Assembly (NCBI RefSeq): GCF_019733355.1
Contig: NZ_JAIHLQ010000033.1
Location: forward strand, 1 to 64,000
DNA: 64,000 nucleotides
DNA from: Pseudomonas baetica
GTDB taxonomy: Bacteria; Pseudomonadota; Gammaproteobacteria; Pseudomonadales; Pseudomonadaceae
Direction of reading: 5' to 3'
How positions within the stretch are numbered: the stretch's first letter is position 1; the number at the start of each line of letters is the position of its first letter. A model generated the notes under the pieces. It made no database searches. It was not told where the DNA came from and saw only the letters and a list, made by a program, of their open reading frames with translations. The translations under genes were made by a program, and so were the position numbers. Shown piece by piece: positions 1-9,635 of this stretch.

Positions 1-57
1 AGCCCGCTCCCACATTTGGAATGCGTTCCCCTGTGGGAGCGGGCTTGCTCGCGAAAA
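1..57. repeat. REP doublet (short-spacer type), cut by the window edge
   Basis: Two inverted copies of the GTGGGAGCGGGCTTGCTCGCG-type palindrome face each other with a short spacer containing TTTGGAATGCGTTCCCCT. The left arm is partly outside the window. This is the REP doublet (REPIN) common between genes of fluorescens-group pseudomonads. It lies just downstream of hutH. Confidence 0.85.
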
Positions 58-62
58 GGCCA

Positions 63-1595
63 TCACAGGCTCGGCAAAAGCTTGGCTGGAACCAGCTCGC
101 TCAAGCAACGCGATGCCAACAACTCAGTCGCGGCATTGATGTCCGGCGCAAAGAACCGATCTTTCTCATAGAACGGCACTTCCTTACGCAAAATCGCCCG
201 GGCCTGTTCCAACTTCGCCGAGGTTTTCAGACCGTTACGCAAGTCCAGCCCCTGGGCCGCCGCCAGCCATTCCACCGCGAGAATCCCACGGGTATTCTCG
301 GCCATTTCCCACAGACGCTTGCCGGCCGCCGGGGCCATCGAGACGTGGTCTTCCTGGTTGGCCGAAGTTGGCAGGCTGTCCACCGAGTGCGGATGGGACA
401 GCGCCTTGTTTTCGCTGGCCAGTGCCGCCGCCGTCACTTGGGCGATCATGAAGCCAGAGTTCACGCCGCCATTGGCCACCAGGAACGGCGGCAGTTGCGA
501 CATGTGCTTGTCCATCATCAGCGAGATGCGGCGTTCGCTCAGCGAGCCGATTTCAGCGATGGCCAGGGCCATGTTGTCAGCGGCCATGGCCACCGGTTCG
601 GCGTGGAAGTTACCGCCGGAAATCACATCGCCTTCAGCGGCGAACACCAACGGGTTATCCGACACGGCGTTGGCTTCGATCGCCAGCACTTCAGCCGCTT
701 GACGGAACTGGGTCAGGCACGCGCCCATGACTTGCGGCTGGCAGCGCAGCGAGTAAGGGTCTTGAACCTTTTCACAGTTCTGGTGCGAGTCGGACACTTC
801 GCTGCGCTCACCGAGCAGATCACGGTAAGCGGCAGCCGCGTCGATCTGGCCTTTCTGGCCACGGGCGGCGTGGATACGCGCGTCGAACGGCGAGCGCGAG
901 CCGAGCACCGCTTCAACCGTCAAACCGCCCAGCGCCAGGGCGCCAGCGAACAGGTCTTCACCTTCAAACAGACCGCGCAACGCATACGCAGTAGACACCT
1001 GAGTACCGTTAAGCAGCGCCAGACCTTCCTTCGCCGCCAACGTAAGCGGTGTCAGACCGGCGACTTTCAGCGCTTCGGTCGCCTCCATCCACTCGCCCTT
1101 GTACCGTGCCTTGCCCTCGCCCAGCAGCACCAGCGACATGTGCGCCAATGGCGCCAGATCGCCTGAAGCCCCGACCGAACCTTTCAGCGGAATGTGCGGA
1201 TAAACCTCGGCGTTGATCAGCGCGATCAGCGCATCGATCACCACACGGCGGATGCCGGAGAAACCACGGCTGAGGCTGTTGACCTTGAGCACCATAACCA
1301 GCCGCACCAGCGCATCGCTGATCGGCTCACCGACACCGGCGGCGTGGGACAACACCAGCGAACGCTGAAGGTTTTCCAGGTCTTCGCTGGCGATGCGGGT
1401 CGAGGCCAGCAGGCCGAAACCGGTGTTGATGCCGTAGGCCGTGCGGTTCTCGGCGAGGATCTGCTCGACGCAGGCGACGCTGGCTTCGATCTGTGCCGAG
1501 GCGCTGTTGTCGAGGCTCAGCTTGACCGGGTTTTGAAAAACGTCACGCAATTGGGCCAGGCTCAGTTGGCCGGGGATCAGGTTTAGCGCAGTCAT
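63..1595 (-). CDS. hutH: histidine ammonia-lyase (histidase)
   Basis: Catalyses non-oxidative deamination of L-histidine to trans-urocanate and ammonia, the first step of cytosolic histidine degradation. The 510-residue product has the family length. The MIO-forming tripeptide Ala-Ser-Gly sits at residues 143-145 within GSVGASGDLAP. Tyr54 (YGINTG), His84, Asn196 (LLNGT) and the QDPYSLR segment with Tyr281 and Arg284 match the known histidase active site, offset by one from the P. putida enzyme. It is the last hut gene before the left edge; hutI and hutG are presumably outside. Seen directly: intact frame and catalytic motifs. The hut role is established family knowledge. Confidence 0.97.
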   Translation of the reverse strand: MTALNLIPGQLSLAQLRDVFQNPVKLSLDNSASAQIEASVACVEQILAENRTAYGINTGFGLLASTRIASEDLENLQRSLVLSHAAGVGEPISDALVRLVMVLKVNSLSRGFSGIRRVVIDALIALINAEVYPHIPLKGSVGASGDLAPLAHMSLVLLGEGKARYKGEWMEATEALKVAGLTPLTLAAKEGLALLNGTQVSTAYALRGLFEGEDLFAGALALGGLTVEAVLGSRSPFDARIHAARGQKGQIDAAAAYRDLLGERSEVSDSHQNCEKVQDPYSLRCQPQVMGACLTQFRQAAEVLAIEANAVSDNPLVFAAEGDVISGGNFHAEPVAMAADNMALAIAEIGSLSERRISLMMDKHMSQLPPFLVANGGVNSGFMIAQVTAAALASENKALSHPHSVDSLPTSANQEDHVSMAPAAGKRLWEMAENTRGILAVEWLAAAQGLDLRNGLKTSAKLEQARAILRKEVPFYEKDRFFAPDINAATELLASRCLSELVPAKLLPSL

Positions 1596-1712
1596 TTAAA
1601 TGCTCCTTTTGAGAGTTTGTTATTAACTACCAGTCGCTCCGGAGCATTCCGTTATCCGTCGTTTCTCGTCTTTTGGGCGATCCACGCCTTGGCACGCTGG
1701 TATGGGTAATGG

Positions 1713-3236
1713 TCAGTGCAAATTCGGTAATACGTTGTGCAGCAAATTCGTGTCCTTCAAAACGCTCGCAGCCGCGGCGATATCCGGCGCCAGCCAGCGG
1801 TCCTGATCGTAGGCCGGGACTTTCTCACGCAGCAGTCGCCACGCGATATCAGTGCCCGCGCCAAAGCGCTGCTCCTTGAGGAATTCAAACGCTTGCGCCG
1901 CCAGCAGATATTCGATGGCGAGGATCTGCGTGCAGTTTTCCAGGGCGCGATGCAGCTTCAGCGCAGCGTTGGTGCCCATGCTCAGGTGGTCTTCCTGCAA
2001 GCCTGAGGTGATGTAGTTGTCGAGCACCGCCGGTTGCGCCAATTGACGGTTTTCGGCGCACAGCGACGCGGCGACGTATTGCACGATCATCATCCCCGAG
2101 TTCACCCCCGGGTTGGCCACCAGAAACGCCGGCAAACCACTGACGTGCGGGTTGACCAGACGATCGAGACGACGCTCGGCAATCGAGCCGATTTCGGCCA
2201 CGGCAATCGCCAGCAAATCCGCGGCCATCGCCACCGACTGACCGTGCGGGTTGGCCTGGGACATGACCCGGAAATCGTCCGGCGTACCCAGTAGCAGGGG
2301 GTTGTCGGTGCAGCCGTTGAGTTCGGCTTCGACCTGTTTGGTTGCGTGTTGCAACTGATCGCGAGCGGCGCCATGCACCTGCGGGATCGAACGGATGCTC
2401 AAGGCGTCCTGAGTGCGAATGCCTTTGTTTGAGGCGATCACTTCACTGCCATCCAGTAACGCGCGCAGATTGACGCCAACCTGCTGCATGCCCGGGTGCG
2501 GCTTGAGCGCGATGATCTCGGCATCGAACGCCGCAATCTGTCCGCGCTGGGCTTCGAAACTCATCGCGCCGATCACGTCGGCCCATTGCACCAGACGCGT
2601 GGCATCGGCAATCGCCAGGCAACTGAGGCCGGTCATGCACGGCGTGCCGTTGACCAGGCACAAACCGTCCTTCGCCCCCAGTTGCACCGGTTGCAGCCCC
2701 TCTTCAGCCAACGCCTGTTGCGCAGCAACGATCTGCCCTCGATAGCTGACATTGCCCACGCCCAGCAGCGCAATGCCGATGTGCGCCATGTGGGTCAGGT
2801 AACCCACCGAGCCTTGCGACGGCACTTGCGGGGTGATGCCGCGATTGAGCAGCGTCAGCAGTGCTTCGACCACCCGGCGATGCAGGCCGGACTTGCCTTG
2901 GCTGAAGTTGCGGACCGCCGCGCAGATGATCGCGCGGGTCTGTTCGTCAGGCAGTACCGGGCCAACGCCGCAGGCGTGGCTGAGCAAGGTGTTGCGCGAC
3001 AACTGGCTGAGTTGTTCGTCTTTGAGCGAGACGTTGGACAACCCGCCCAGACCGGTATTGACGCCATAAGCGCGCTCACCGCTGACGACGATGCGCTGGA
3101 CGATGGCCTGGGCGTTTTCGATGCGCGCCCAGGTCTCGCTCGACAGCTCAAGTTGTGCGCCGTGCCGGGCGACGGCGACCACGTCCTGCCAACTCAAAGG
3201 GGCGCCGGTGATAACGATTTTTTCAGCCTGGGACAT
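1713..3236 (-). CDS. ammonia-lyase family paralogue lacking the MIO tripeptide
   Basis: A 507-residue member of the histidine/phenylalanine ammonia-lyase family, lying between the hutXWV transporter and hutH. The fold-level motifs are kept (Tyr57 in YGVNTG, LVNGT with Asn196, C-terminal region). However the segment GSVGASGDLAPLAHM is shortened to GSVGYLTHM (142-150), so no ASG is present to form MIO. The tyrosine of QDPYSLR is also replaced, the segment reading QDALSIR (276-282). A normal deaminase reaction is therefore unlikely. The frame is open over full length, so it is not an obvious pseudogene. A similar second hutH-like gene occurs in the hut clusters of other pseudomonads. The actual role (binding protein, regulator of uptake, different chemistry) is unknown. 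Confidence 0.85.
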   Translation of the reverse strand: MSQAEKIVITGAPLSWQDVVAVARHGAQLELSSETWARIENAQAIVQRIVVSGERAYGVNTGLGGLSNVSLKDEQLSQLSRNTLLSHACGVGPVLPDEQTRAIICAAVRNFSQGKSGLHRRVVEALLTLLNRGITPQVPSQGSVGYLTHMAHIGIALLGVGNVSYRGQIVAAQQALAEEGLQPVQLGAKDGLCLVNGTPCMTGLSCLAIADATRLVQWADVIGAMSFEAQRGQIAAFDAEIIALKPHPGMQQVGVNLRALLDGSEVIASNKGIRTQDALSIRSIPQVHGAARDQLQHATKQVEAELNGCTDNPLLLGTPDDFRVMSQANPHGQSVAMAADLLAIAVAEIGSIAERRLDRLVNPHVSGLPAFLVANPGVNSGMMIVQYVAASLCAENRQLAQPAVLDNYITSGLQEDHLSMGTNAALKLHRALENCTQILAIEYLLAAQAFEFLKEQRFGAGTDIAWRLLREKVPAYDQDRWLAPDIAAAASVLKDTNLLHNVLPNLH

Positions 3237-3277
3237 CTAAAACCTCAACCGTAATATTGATGCAGCTTTACCGACGC

Positions 3278-3344
3278 CTTCGCGAGCAAGCCCGCTCCCA
3301 CAGGGGACGCATTCCAAATGTGGGAGCGGGCTTGCTCGCGAAGG
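3278..3344. repeat. REP doublet (short-spacer type)
   Basis: Inverted REP arms (CGCGAGCAAGCCCGCTCCCA and its complement) around a spacer of about 20 bases, between hutV and the MIO-less lyase paralogue. It is a reverse-complement match of the doublet at the left edge, including the ATTCCAAATG spacer. Confidence 0.9.
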
Positions 3345-3370
3345 GGCCGGACCAGCCAACACAAAACTGC

Positions 3371-4201
3371 CTAAACCACCGCCGCCCGCCGCTGCACGAA
3401 GCGGTCGACATACTCGTCCGCCGGCGAGTGCAGGATCTCGCGTGGCGTGCCGACCTGAATCAGCTTGCCGTCCTTGAGAATTGCAATGCGATTCCCGATG
3501 CGCACGGCCTCGTCGAGGTCGTGGGTGATGAAGACGATGGTCTTGTGCAGGGTCTTTTGCAGCTCCAGCAACTGGTCCTGCATCTCGGCGCGGATCAGCG
3601 GATCGAGGGCGCTGAATGCTTCGTCCATGAGGATGATGTCGGTGTCCGCCGCCAACGCGCGGGCCAGGCCGACACGCTGACGCATGCCGCCGGAAAGCTG
3701 ATGCGGGTATTTGTTTTCGTAGCCCTTGAGGCCCACGGTGTTGATCCAGTGCAGCGCGCGTTCAGAGCACATCTGCTTGCTCTCGCCGCGCACTTTCAGG
3801 CCGTAGGCGACGTTGTCGAGGACGGTCTTGTGCGGCAGCAGGCCGAAGCTCTGGAACACCATGCTGATCTTGTGCCGACGAAATTCGCGCAGGGCATCCA
3901 TGTCGTATTGCAGGATGTCCACGCCGTCGACCAGGATCGCGCCACTGGTCGGGTCGATCAGGCGATTGAAGTGGCGCACCAGCGTCGATTTGCCGGAACC
4001 TGAGAGGCCCATGATCACGAAGATCTCGCCCGTGCCGATGCTCAGCGACAGGTCGTTGACCCCGACCACGCAACCGGTCTCGCTCAGCACCTGATCCTTG
4101 GTCTTGCCCTGGCCGACCATGGCCAGTGCATCCTTGGCGCGGTTGCCGAAAATCTTGAAGACGTTTTTGACTTCGATCTTGCTCACGGTTGCGTCGCTCA
4201 T
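3371..4201 (-). CDS. hutV: histidine ABC transporter, ATP-binding protein HutV
   Basis: ATPase subunit of a ProV/OpuA-type importer. The 276-residue product carries Walker A (GLSGSGKST), signature LSGGMRQRVG, Walker B (DIILMDEAFSALD) and the H-loop histidine (FITHD). It is shorter than ProV of osmoprotectant systems because the C-terminal CBS regulatory domains are absent. Its start overlaps the stop of hutW by four bases (ATGA), so translation is likely coupled. Position in the hut cluster supports high-affinity histidine uptake, as described for HutXWV in Pseudomonas. Confidence 0.92.
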   Translation of the reverse strand: MSDATVSKIEVKNVFKIFGNRAKDALAMVGQGKTKDQVLSETGCVVGVNDLSLSIGTGEIFVIMGLSGSGKSTLVRHFNRLIDPTSGAILVDGVDILQYDMDALREFRRHKISMVFQSFGLLPHKTVLDNVAYGLKVRGESKQMCSERALHWINTVGLKGYENKYPHQLSGGMRQRVGLARALAADTDIILMDEAFSALDPLIRAEMQDQLLELQKTLHKTIVFITHDLDEAVRIGNRIAILKDGKLIQVGTPREILHSPADEYVDRFVQRRAAVV

Positions 4202-5049
4202 TTGCTCACCTCATGCCGTGGCCGCCCATACGCTTGGGTAATGCGGTCGATGACCACTGCGAGAATCACGATCGCCAGACCGGCCTCAAGACCGCGCCCG
4301 ACGTTGAGGGTCTGAATGCCCACCAGTACATCTTCACCCAGACCACGGGCACCGATCATCGAGGCGATCACCACCATCGACAGGGCCATCATGGTGGTCT
4401 GGTTGATCCCGGCCATGATGCTCGGCAGGGCCAGCGGCAGTTGCACGCCGAACAGTTGCTGCCAGCGGTTGGCGCCGAAAGCATTGATGGCTTCCATCAC
4501 CTCGCCGTCGACCTGGCGAATGCCCAGATCGGTCAGGCGAATCAGCGGCGGCGCGGCGTAGATGACGGTCGCGAAAATCGCCGGCACCTTGCCCAGGCCG
4601 AACAGCATCAGCACCGGGATCAGGTACACGAAGCTGGGCATGGTTTGCATGATGTCGAGCAGCGGCATCAACACCGAACGCAGGCGATTGCTGCGTGCCG
4701 AGAGAATCCCCAGCGGGATGCCGATCAGCACCGAAATGATCGTCGCGACCATCATCAGCGCCAGGGTTTGCATGAGCTTGTCCCACAGGCCGACAGCGCC
4801 CACCAGGAACAGCAAACCGACGATCACCGCGGTGGTCGCCACTTTGCGTGTTGCATGCCAGGCCACGGCACCGACGATCGCCAGCATCAACCACCACGGT
4901 GCCGCACGCAGCATGCCTTCGAGGTTGACGATGGCCCACAGCAGCGTGTCGGAGATGTGGCGGAACACATCGCCGTAATTGGTCACCAGCGAATCGACCC
5001 AACCGTTGACCCAGTCGGCGATGGAAAAGGTAAAGCTTTCGGGAAACAT
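4198..5049 (-). CDS. hutW: histidine ABC transporter, permease HutW
   Basis: Inner-membrane permease of 283 residues related to ProW. Hydrophobic segments run from about residue 55 to the C terminus, and the EAA-type coupling segment reads EAINAFGANRWQQLFGVQLP, the contact for the ATPase HutV. It lies between hutX (71-base gap upstream) and hutV (4-base overlap). Together they form a binding-protein-dependent importer, most likely for histidine given the surrounding hut genes. Confidence 0.92.
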   Translation of the reverse strand: MFPESFTFSIADWVNGWVDSLVTNYGDVFRHISDTLLWAIVNLEGMLRAAPWWLMLAIVGAVAWHATRKVATTAVIVGLLFLVGAVGLWDKLMQTLALMMVATIISVLIGIPLGILSARSNRLRSVLMPLLDIMQTMPSFVYLIPVLMLFGLGKVPAIFATVIYAAPPLIRLTDLGIRQVDGEVMEAINAFGANRWQQLFGVQLPLALPSIMAGINQTTMMALSMVVIASMIGARGLGEDVLVGIQTLNVGRGLEAGLAIVILAVVIDRITQAYGRPRHEVSK

Positions 5050-5119
5050 AAGAGACTCTCAATCAAGGGGTTGCGATCAAGCGTCCGACTGCCGATGCCG
5101 GCAGCCGGAGAAGCTCAAC

Positions 5120-6088
5120 CTACAAGGCCGCGTCGATTTTCCTGGCGGCGTCGTCGCTCACCCACTTGTGCCAGACTTCAGGATGTTCCTTGAGGAAGAT
5201 TTTCGCCAGTTTTGGCGACTCGATACGTTCCTTGGCCATGCGCCCCAGATTCTGGTTGAGCAGATCAATTGGCAGGTTGACCTTTTCCAGCACGGCCACC
5301 AGTTCCGGGGCTTCGTCGTGGAAGGTTTTCGACAGCCCGACCTTGATACTCACAGTCTTGTCGACACCCGGTTTTTCTTCGAGTTTGACCAGATCAACCT
5401 GGCCCATCAGCGGGGTGGGCGACCAGTAGTAGAACAGGATCGGCTCGCCACGCGAGTAGCTCGACAGCACCGCCGCATCCAGCGCCGGGCCGGTGCCCGG
5501 ACGGAAGTTGGTGTAGCTGCTTTCCAGACCGTAGCTCTTGAGCATTTCGCTGTTGTCCAGCTCGCAGGTCCAGCCAGCCGGGCAGTTGTAGAAACGGCCT
5601 TTGGAAGGCTCTTCGGCGTCCTTGAACACGGCGGCGTATTTGCCCAGATCGGCAATGTTTTTCAGGTCAGGGGCTTTGGGCTCAAGCTTGCGCTTGGCAT
5701 CGCCTTCGACCACATAGCGCGGCACGTACCAGCCTTCAACGGCGCCCACGATCGGCGCGCCGACACCGATGACCTTGCCGGCCTTCTCGGCCTTGTTCCA
5801 GACCTCGCTGCGGCCGACCCACTCTTCAGCGAACACTTGAATGTCGTTGCTGCTCAGAGCGTTTTCCATGGTGATGGAGTTGCCCGGCAAGCTATCGGTC
5901 TTGCAGTCGTAACCTTTCTCCAGCACCACTTGCAACACGTCGGTCAGCAGCATGCCGCTTTCCCAGTTCAGACCGGCGAATTTCACCGGTTTGCCCGATT
6001 CGCACCAGCCGGCCGCCTGGGTGGCGCCGGCACTGGCAAGCAGGCCCATCGAAAGCAGTGTGGTCAGCAGGGTCTTGTTCGATTTCAT
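5120..6088 (-). CDS. hutX: histidine ABC transporter, periplasmic binding protein HutX
   Basis: Periplasmic solute-binding protein of the ProX/OpuAC class, 322 residues from the chosen start. A Sec signal peptide is visible (MKSNK, a hydrophobic stretch, then AGATQA followed by AGWC). I place the start at the ATG at 6088 rather than at the upstream ATG at 6109 because it begins directly at the signal peptide and has GGAG about 9 bases upstream. It heads the hutX-hutW-hutV transporter genes. Confidence 0.9.
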   Translation of the reverse strand: MKSNKTLLTTLLSMGLLASAGATQAAGWCESGKPVKFAGLNWESGMLLTDVLQVVLEKGYDCKTDSLPGNSITMENALSSNDIQVFAEEWVGRSEVWNKAEKAGKVIGVGAPIVGAVEGWYVPRYVVEGDAKRKLEPKAPDLKNIADLGKYAAVFKDAEEPSKGRFYNCPAGWTCELDNSEMLKSYGLESSYTNFRPGTGPALDAAVLSSYSRGEPILFYYWSPTPLMGQVDLVKLEEKPGVDKTVSIKVGLSKTFHDEAPELVAVLEKVNLPIDLLNQNLGRMAKERIESPKLAKIFLKEHPEVWHKWVSDDAARKIDAAL

Positions 6089-6158
6089 TGTCGTGACGCT
6101 CCTAATCATGAGTTGGGCTTACGGCAGTCAAGAGGCATCCAGCCCTGTTCACGTCCAA

Positions 6159-7631
6159 TCAGGCCTGCGCCGCAGCGCGACTGGCCCTGTTTTTCTCAGG
6201 TTGTGCATCGCTGTCCTGCTCGACCGGCAGAATCAGGTGATCGGGCACCGTGCTGTGCCATTTTTTTGCGCACACGTAATAAACGGCGGCGGGCAGCACC
6301 AGGCCGATGATCCAGGAAATATCCACGTCGCCGAGGGCGGCCACCAGCGGGCCGGTGAAGAACTTGGTGGAAATGAACGGCAGTTGCACCAGCACACCGA
6401 ACACATAGACGCTGATACCGAGGACGTTCCAGCGGCCATAGCGACCATTCGGATCGGCCAGCGCCGGCACGTCATAGCGCTCGCGAGTGATGCAGTAGTA
6501 GTCGACCAGGTTGATCGCGCTCCAAGGCGTGAAAAACGCCAGCAGGAACAGGATGAAGGACTTGAACGCACCGAGGAACGAGTGCTGACCGAGCAACGCG
6601 ATCAGCGTTGCCGCACCGACGATGACCACCACGAAAACCAGACGTTGCAAGCGCGAGACCTGCAGATGACCTTTGAAACCACTGATGATGGTCGCGATGC
6701 ACATGAAGCTGCCGTAGGAGTTCAGCGTCGAGATGGTGACCTTGCCGAACGCGATGCTGAAATACAGCAACGCAGCGGTGGCACCGGTTCCGCCCAGACC
6801 GACGATATAAGCCACTTCATGGCCGGCGAACTGGCCGTTGGCCGAAGCCGCAGCGAACACACCAAGGATCATCGCCACTTGTGCGCCAATCACCGAACCG
6901 GCGCCCGCAGCGAAAAAAGTTTTCACCGCTGACGTCTTGCTCGGCAGGTAGCGGGAATAGTCAGCCACATAAGGGCCGAAAGCGATCTGCCAGGACGCCG
7001 CGAGCGACACCGCCAGCAGAAAACTGCTCCAGCTAAAGTGACGGATTTGCAGGAGTGCACCGACGTCGGTCTGACTCATCAGACGCCAGAACAGAAAGAC
7101 GAAAGCAATCACGCCAATGACGCTGGCGACACGGCCAATCCAGTGGATCACCCGATACCCCATCACCGTGACCAGCACGATGACACTGGCGAAGATCAGA
7201 ATGCCGATGCTGTCGCTGACGCCAAACAACTGGCCCAGCGCCTGGCCGGAAAGCACCGTGCCCGTTGCGGTGAAACCCAAGTACATCAGGCACACCAGCA
7301 CGATCGGGATGGCCGCACCATAAACGCCGAACTGCACGCGGCTGGAAATCATCTGCGGCAGACCCAGTTTCGGCCCTTGCGCCGCATGCAGCGCCATCAC
7401 CCCGCCGCCCAGCAGTTGACCGATCAACAGACCGATCAACGACCAGAACACATCACCGCCCAGCACCACGGCCAACGCCCCGGTGACAATCGCGGTGATT
7501 TGCAGGTTGGCACCCATCCACAGGGTGAATTGGCTAAACAGACGACCGTGTCTTTCCGCTTCCGGGATGTAGTCGATCGAACGCCTTTCGATCAACGGTT
7601 TGTTGCCTGCACGATCGGGGTTAACAGCCAT
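6159..7631 (-). CDS. hutT: NCS1-family permease of the hut cluster (putative urocanate transporter)
   Basis: A 490-residue membrane protein of the nucleobase:cation symporter-1 (CodB-like) family, with about twelve hydrophobic segments and the family-typical N-terminal stretch FTLWMGANLQITAIVTGALA. It lies between hutU and hutX, all pointing the same way. In other fluorescens-group strains the hut NCS1 permease has been linked to urocanate uptake, so that is the best guess here. The substrate cannot be read from the sequence; cytosine- or purine-like compounds are the alternatives. Confidence 0.8.
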   Translation of the reverse strand: MAVNPDRAGNKPLIERRSIDYIPEAERHGRLFSQFTLWMGANLQITAIVTGALAVVLGGDVFWSLIGLLIGQLLGGGVMALHAAQGPKLGLPQMISSRVQFGVYGAAIPIVLVCLMYLGFTATGTVLSGQALGQLFGVSDSIGILIFASVIVLVTVMGYRVIHWIGRVASVIGVIAFVFLFWRLMSQTDVGALLQIRHFSWSSFLLAVSLAASWQIAFGPYVADYSRYLPSKTSAVKTFFAAGAGSVIGAQVAMILGVFAAASANGQFAGHEVAYIVGLGGTGATAALLYFSIAFGKVTISTLNSYGSFMCIATIISGFKGHLQVSRLQRLVFVVVIVGAATLIALLGQHSFLGAFKSFILFLLAFFTPWSAINLVDYYCITRERYDVPALADPNGRYGRWNVLGISVYVFGVLVQLPFISTKFFTGPLVAALGDVDISWIIGLVLPAAVYYVCAKKWHSTVPDHLILPVEQDSDAQPEKNRASRAAAQA

Positions 7632-7690
7632 GATTCAACCTCTGTGGATTGTTATTCGAGTTCACTGAGCGTCTTGCGTGGGTTGCTTTT

Positions 7691-7780
7691 GGTGGGAACG
7701 GGCTTGCTCGCGAAGGGGTCGGCACATTCGAAACATGTGCTGATTGATCCACCGCATTCGTGAGCAAGCCCACTCCCACC
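7691..7780. repeat. REP doublet (long-spacer type)
   Basis: Two inverted REP arms separated by about 45 bases, between hutU and the NCS1 permease gene. Both arms have diverged slightly (GGGAACGGGC on the left, AAGCCCACTCCC on the right). It may attenuate or stabilise the hut transcript at this junction, which is inference. Confidence 0.88.
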
Positions 7781-7805
7781 CAAAGCATTTCCCACAGAGT
7801 TACGT

Positions 7806-9503
7806 TTATTGACCGGTAATCATCGGCAGGTTCAGCCCCTGCTCCTTCGCGCAGTCGATGGCGATCTGGTAACCGGCATCGGCATGACGCATGACACCGG
7901 TGGCCGGGTCGTTGTGCAGCACGCGGGCGATTCGCTCGGCCGCTTCGTCCGTACCGTCGCAGACAATCACCATGCCCGAGTGCTGCGAGAAGCCCATGCC
8001 GACGCCACCGCCGTGGTGCAGGGACACCCAGGTCGCGCCGCTCGCGGTGTTGAGCAGAGCGTTGAGCAGTGGCCAGTCGGACACAGCGTCGGAACCGTCC
8101 TGCATCGATTCGGTTTCGCGGTTCGGGCTGGCCACCGAGCCGGAATCGAGGTGGTCACGACCGATCACGATCGGCGCCGACAACTCACCGCTACGGACCA
8201 TTTCGTTGAATGCCAGACCCAGCTTGGCGCGCAGGCCCAGGCCAACCCAGCAGATACGCGCCGGCAAGCCCTGAAAGCTGATGCGCTCGCGGGCCATGTC
8301 CAGCCAGTTGTGCAGGTGGGCGTCGTCCGGGATCAGCTCTTTGACCTTGGCGTCGGTTTTGTAGATGTCCTGCGGATCACCCGACAGGGCCGCCCAACGG
8401 AACGGGCCGATGCCACGGCAGAACAGCGGACGGATGTAGGCCGGTACGAAACCCGGGAAGTCGAACGCGTTCTCGACGCCTTCTTCCTGCGCCATCTGTC
8501 GGATGTTGTTGCCGTAGTCGAAGGTCGGGATGCCTTGCTTCTGGAATTCCAGCATCGCTTTGACGTGCACTGCCATCGACTGCTTGGCGGCTTTGATCAC
8601 AGCGGCCGGTTCGGTCTTGGCGCGGGCGCGGTATTCGTCCCAGGTCCAGCCGGCCGGCAGATAGCCGTTGAGTGGATCGTGGGCGCTGGTCTGGTCAGTG
8701 ACCATGTCTGGACGCACACCGCGTTTGACCAGTTCCGGCAAAATTTCAGCGGCGTTGCCCAGCAGCGCGATGGAGATTGCCTTGCCTTCTTTGGTGTACT
8801 TGGCGATGCGCGCCAGGGCGTCGTCGAGGTCAGTGGCTTGCTCGTCGACGTAACGGCTTTTCAGGCGGAAATCGATGCTGACCTGCTGGCATTCGATGTT
8901 CAGCGAGCAAGCGCCAGCCAGGGTTGCAGCCAGAGGCTGAGCGCCACCCATGCCGCCCAGACCGGCGGTCAGGACCCACTTGCCGGTGAGGTTGTCGTTG
9001 TAATGCTGACGACCGGCCTCAACGAAGGTTTCGTAGGTGCCTTGGACGATGCCTTGGCTGCCGATGTAGATCCAGCTGCCGGCGGTCATCTGGCCGTACA
9101 TGGCCAGGCCTTTGGCGTCGAGTTCGTTGAAATGCTCCCAGCTCGCCCAGTGCGGGACGAGGTTGGAGTTGGCGATCAGTACGCGCGGGGCGTTGCTGTG
9201 AGTCTTGAACACGCCGACCGGCTTGCCGGATTGCACCAGCAGGGTCTCGTCGTCATTCAGGTTGGTCAGGCTCTCGACGATCTTGTCGTAGCACTCCCAG
9301 TTACGTGCCGCACGACCGATGCCACCGTAGACCACCAGTTCTTTCGGGTTTTCGGCCACTTGCGGATCAAGGTTGTTCATCAGCATGCGCAGCGGCGCTT
9401 CGGTCAGCCAGCTTTTGGCGGTCAGCTTGTTACCGCGTGCGGCACGAATTTCGACGTCACGGTGCTTTGTAAAAGGGGCAGTGGTCATTTTGTTGTCAGT
9501 CAC
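7806..9503 (-). CDS. hutU: urocanate hydratase (urocanase)
   Basis: Converts urocanate to imidazolone propionate using tightly bound NAD+, the second step of histidine degradation. The 565-residue product has the family length, with the glycine-rich GLGGMGGAQP segment and the conserved cysteine in FCRGIGPFRW. The start is a GTG (9501-9503) with AGGAG about 8 bases upstream; the ATG five codons inside is the alternative. It is the first gene after the sigma-54-type promoter at 9654-9669 and is probably led by a 5' UTR of about 140 bases that contains the HutC operator. Confidence 0.97.
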   Translation of the reverse strand: MTDNKMTTAPFTKHRDVEIRAARGNKLTAKSWLTEAPLRMLMNNLDPQVAENPKELVVYGGIGRAARNWECYDKIVESLTNLNDDETLLVQSGKPVGVFKTHSNAPRVLIANSNLVPHWASWEHFNELDAKGLAMYGQMTAGSWIYIGSQGIVQGTYETFVEAGRQHYNDNLTGKWVLTAGLGGMGGAQPLAATLAGACSLNIECQQVSIDFRLKSRYVDEQATDLDDALARIAKYTKEGKAISIALLGNAAEILPELVKRGVRPDMVTDQTSAHDPLNGYLPAGWTWDEYRARAKTEPAAVIKAAKQSMAVHVKAMLEFQKQGIPTFDYGNNIRQMAQEEGVENAFDFPGFVPAYIRPLFCRGIGPFRWAALSGDPQDIYKTDAKVKELIPDDAHLHNWLDMARERISFQGLPARICWVGLGLRAKLGLAFNEMVRSGELSAPIVIGRDHLDSGSVASPNRETESMQDGSDAVSDWPLLNALLNTASGATWVSLHHGGGVGMGFSQHSGMVIVCDGTDEAAERIARVLHNDPATGVMRHADAGYQIAIDCAKEQGLNLPMITGQ

Positions 9504-9635
9504 GAAAAAGACTCCTCAGCGATCAATTCAAACCAACCCTGGTAGTGGGCAAGCAGCCTGTGCGCTTCAATGCGCGACAAGCGAATCAGTGGACGCTGCG
9601 GAGAGTCTCAAGCGACTCATACGCATACGTCTTTA

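Noticed and set aside
7809..9545. 578-codon open frame on the plus strand opposite hutU
   Set aside because: It is complementary to a complete urocanase gene; the composition (Val/Gly/His/Gln-rich) and lack of motifs show a shadow frame. The same applies to long antisense frames opposite glnA, typA, ctpA and hisA/hisF.
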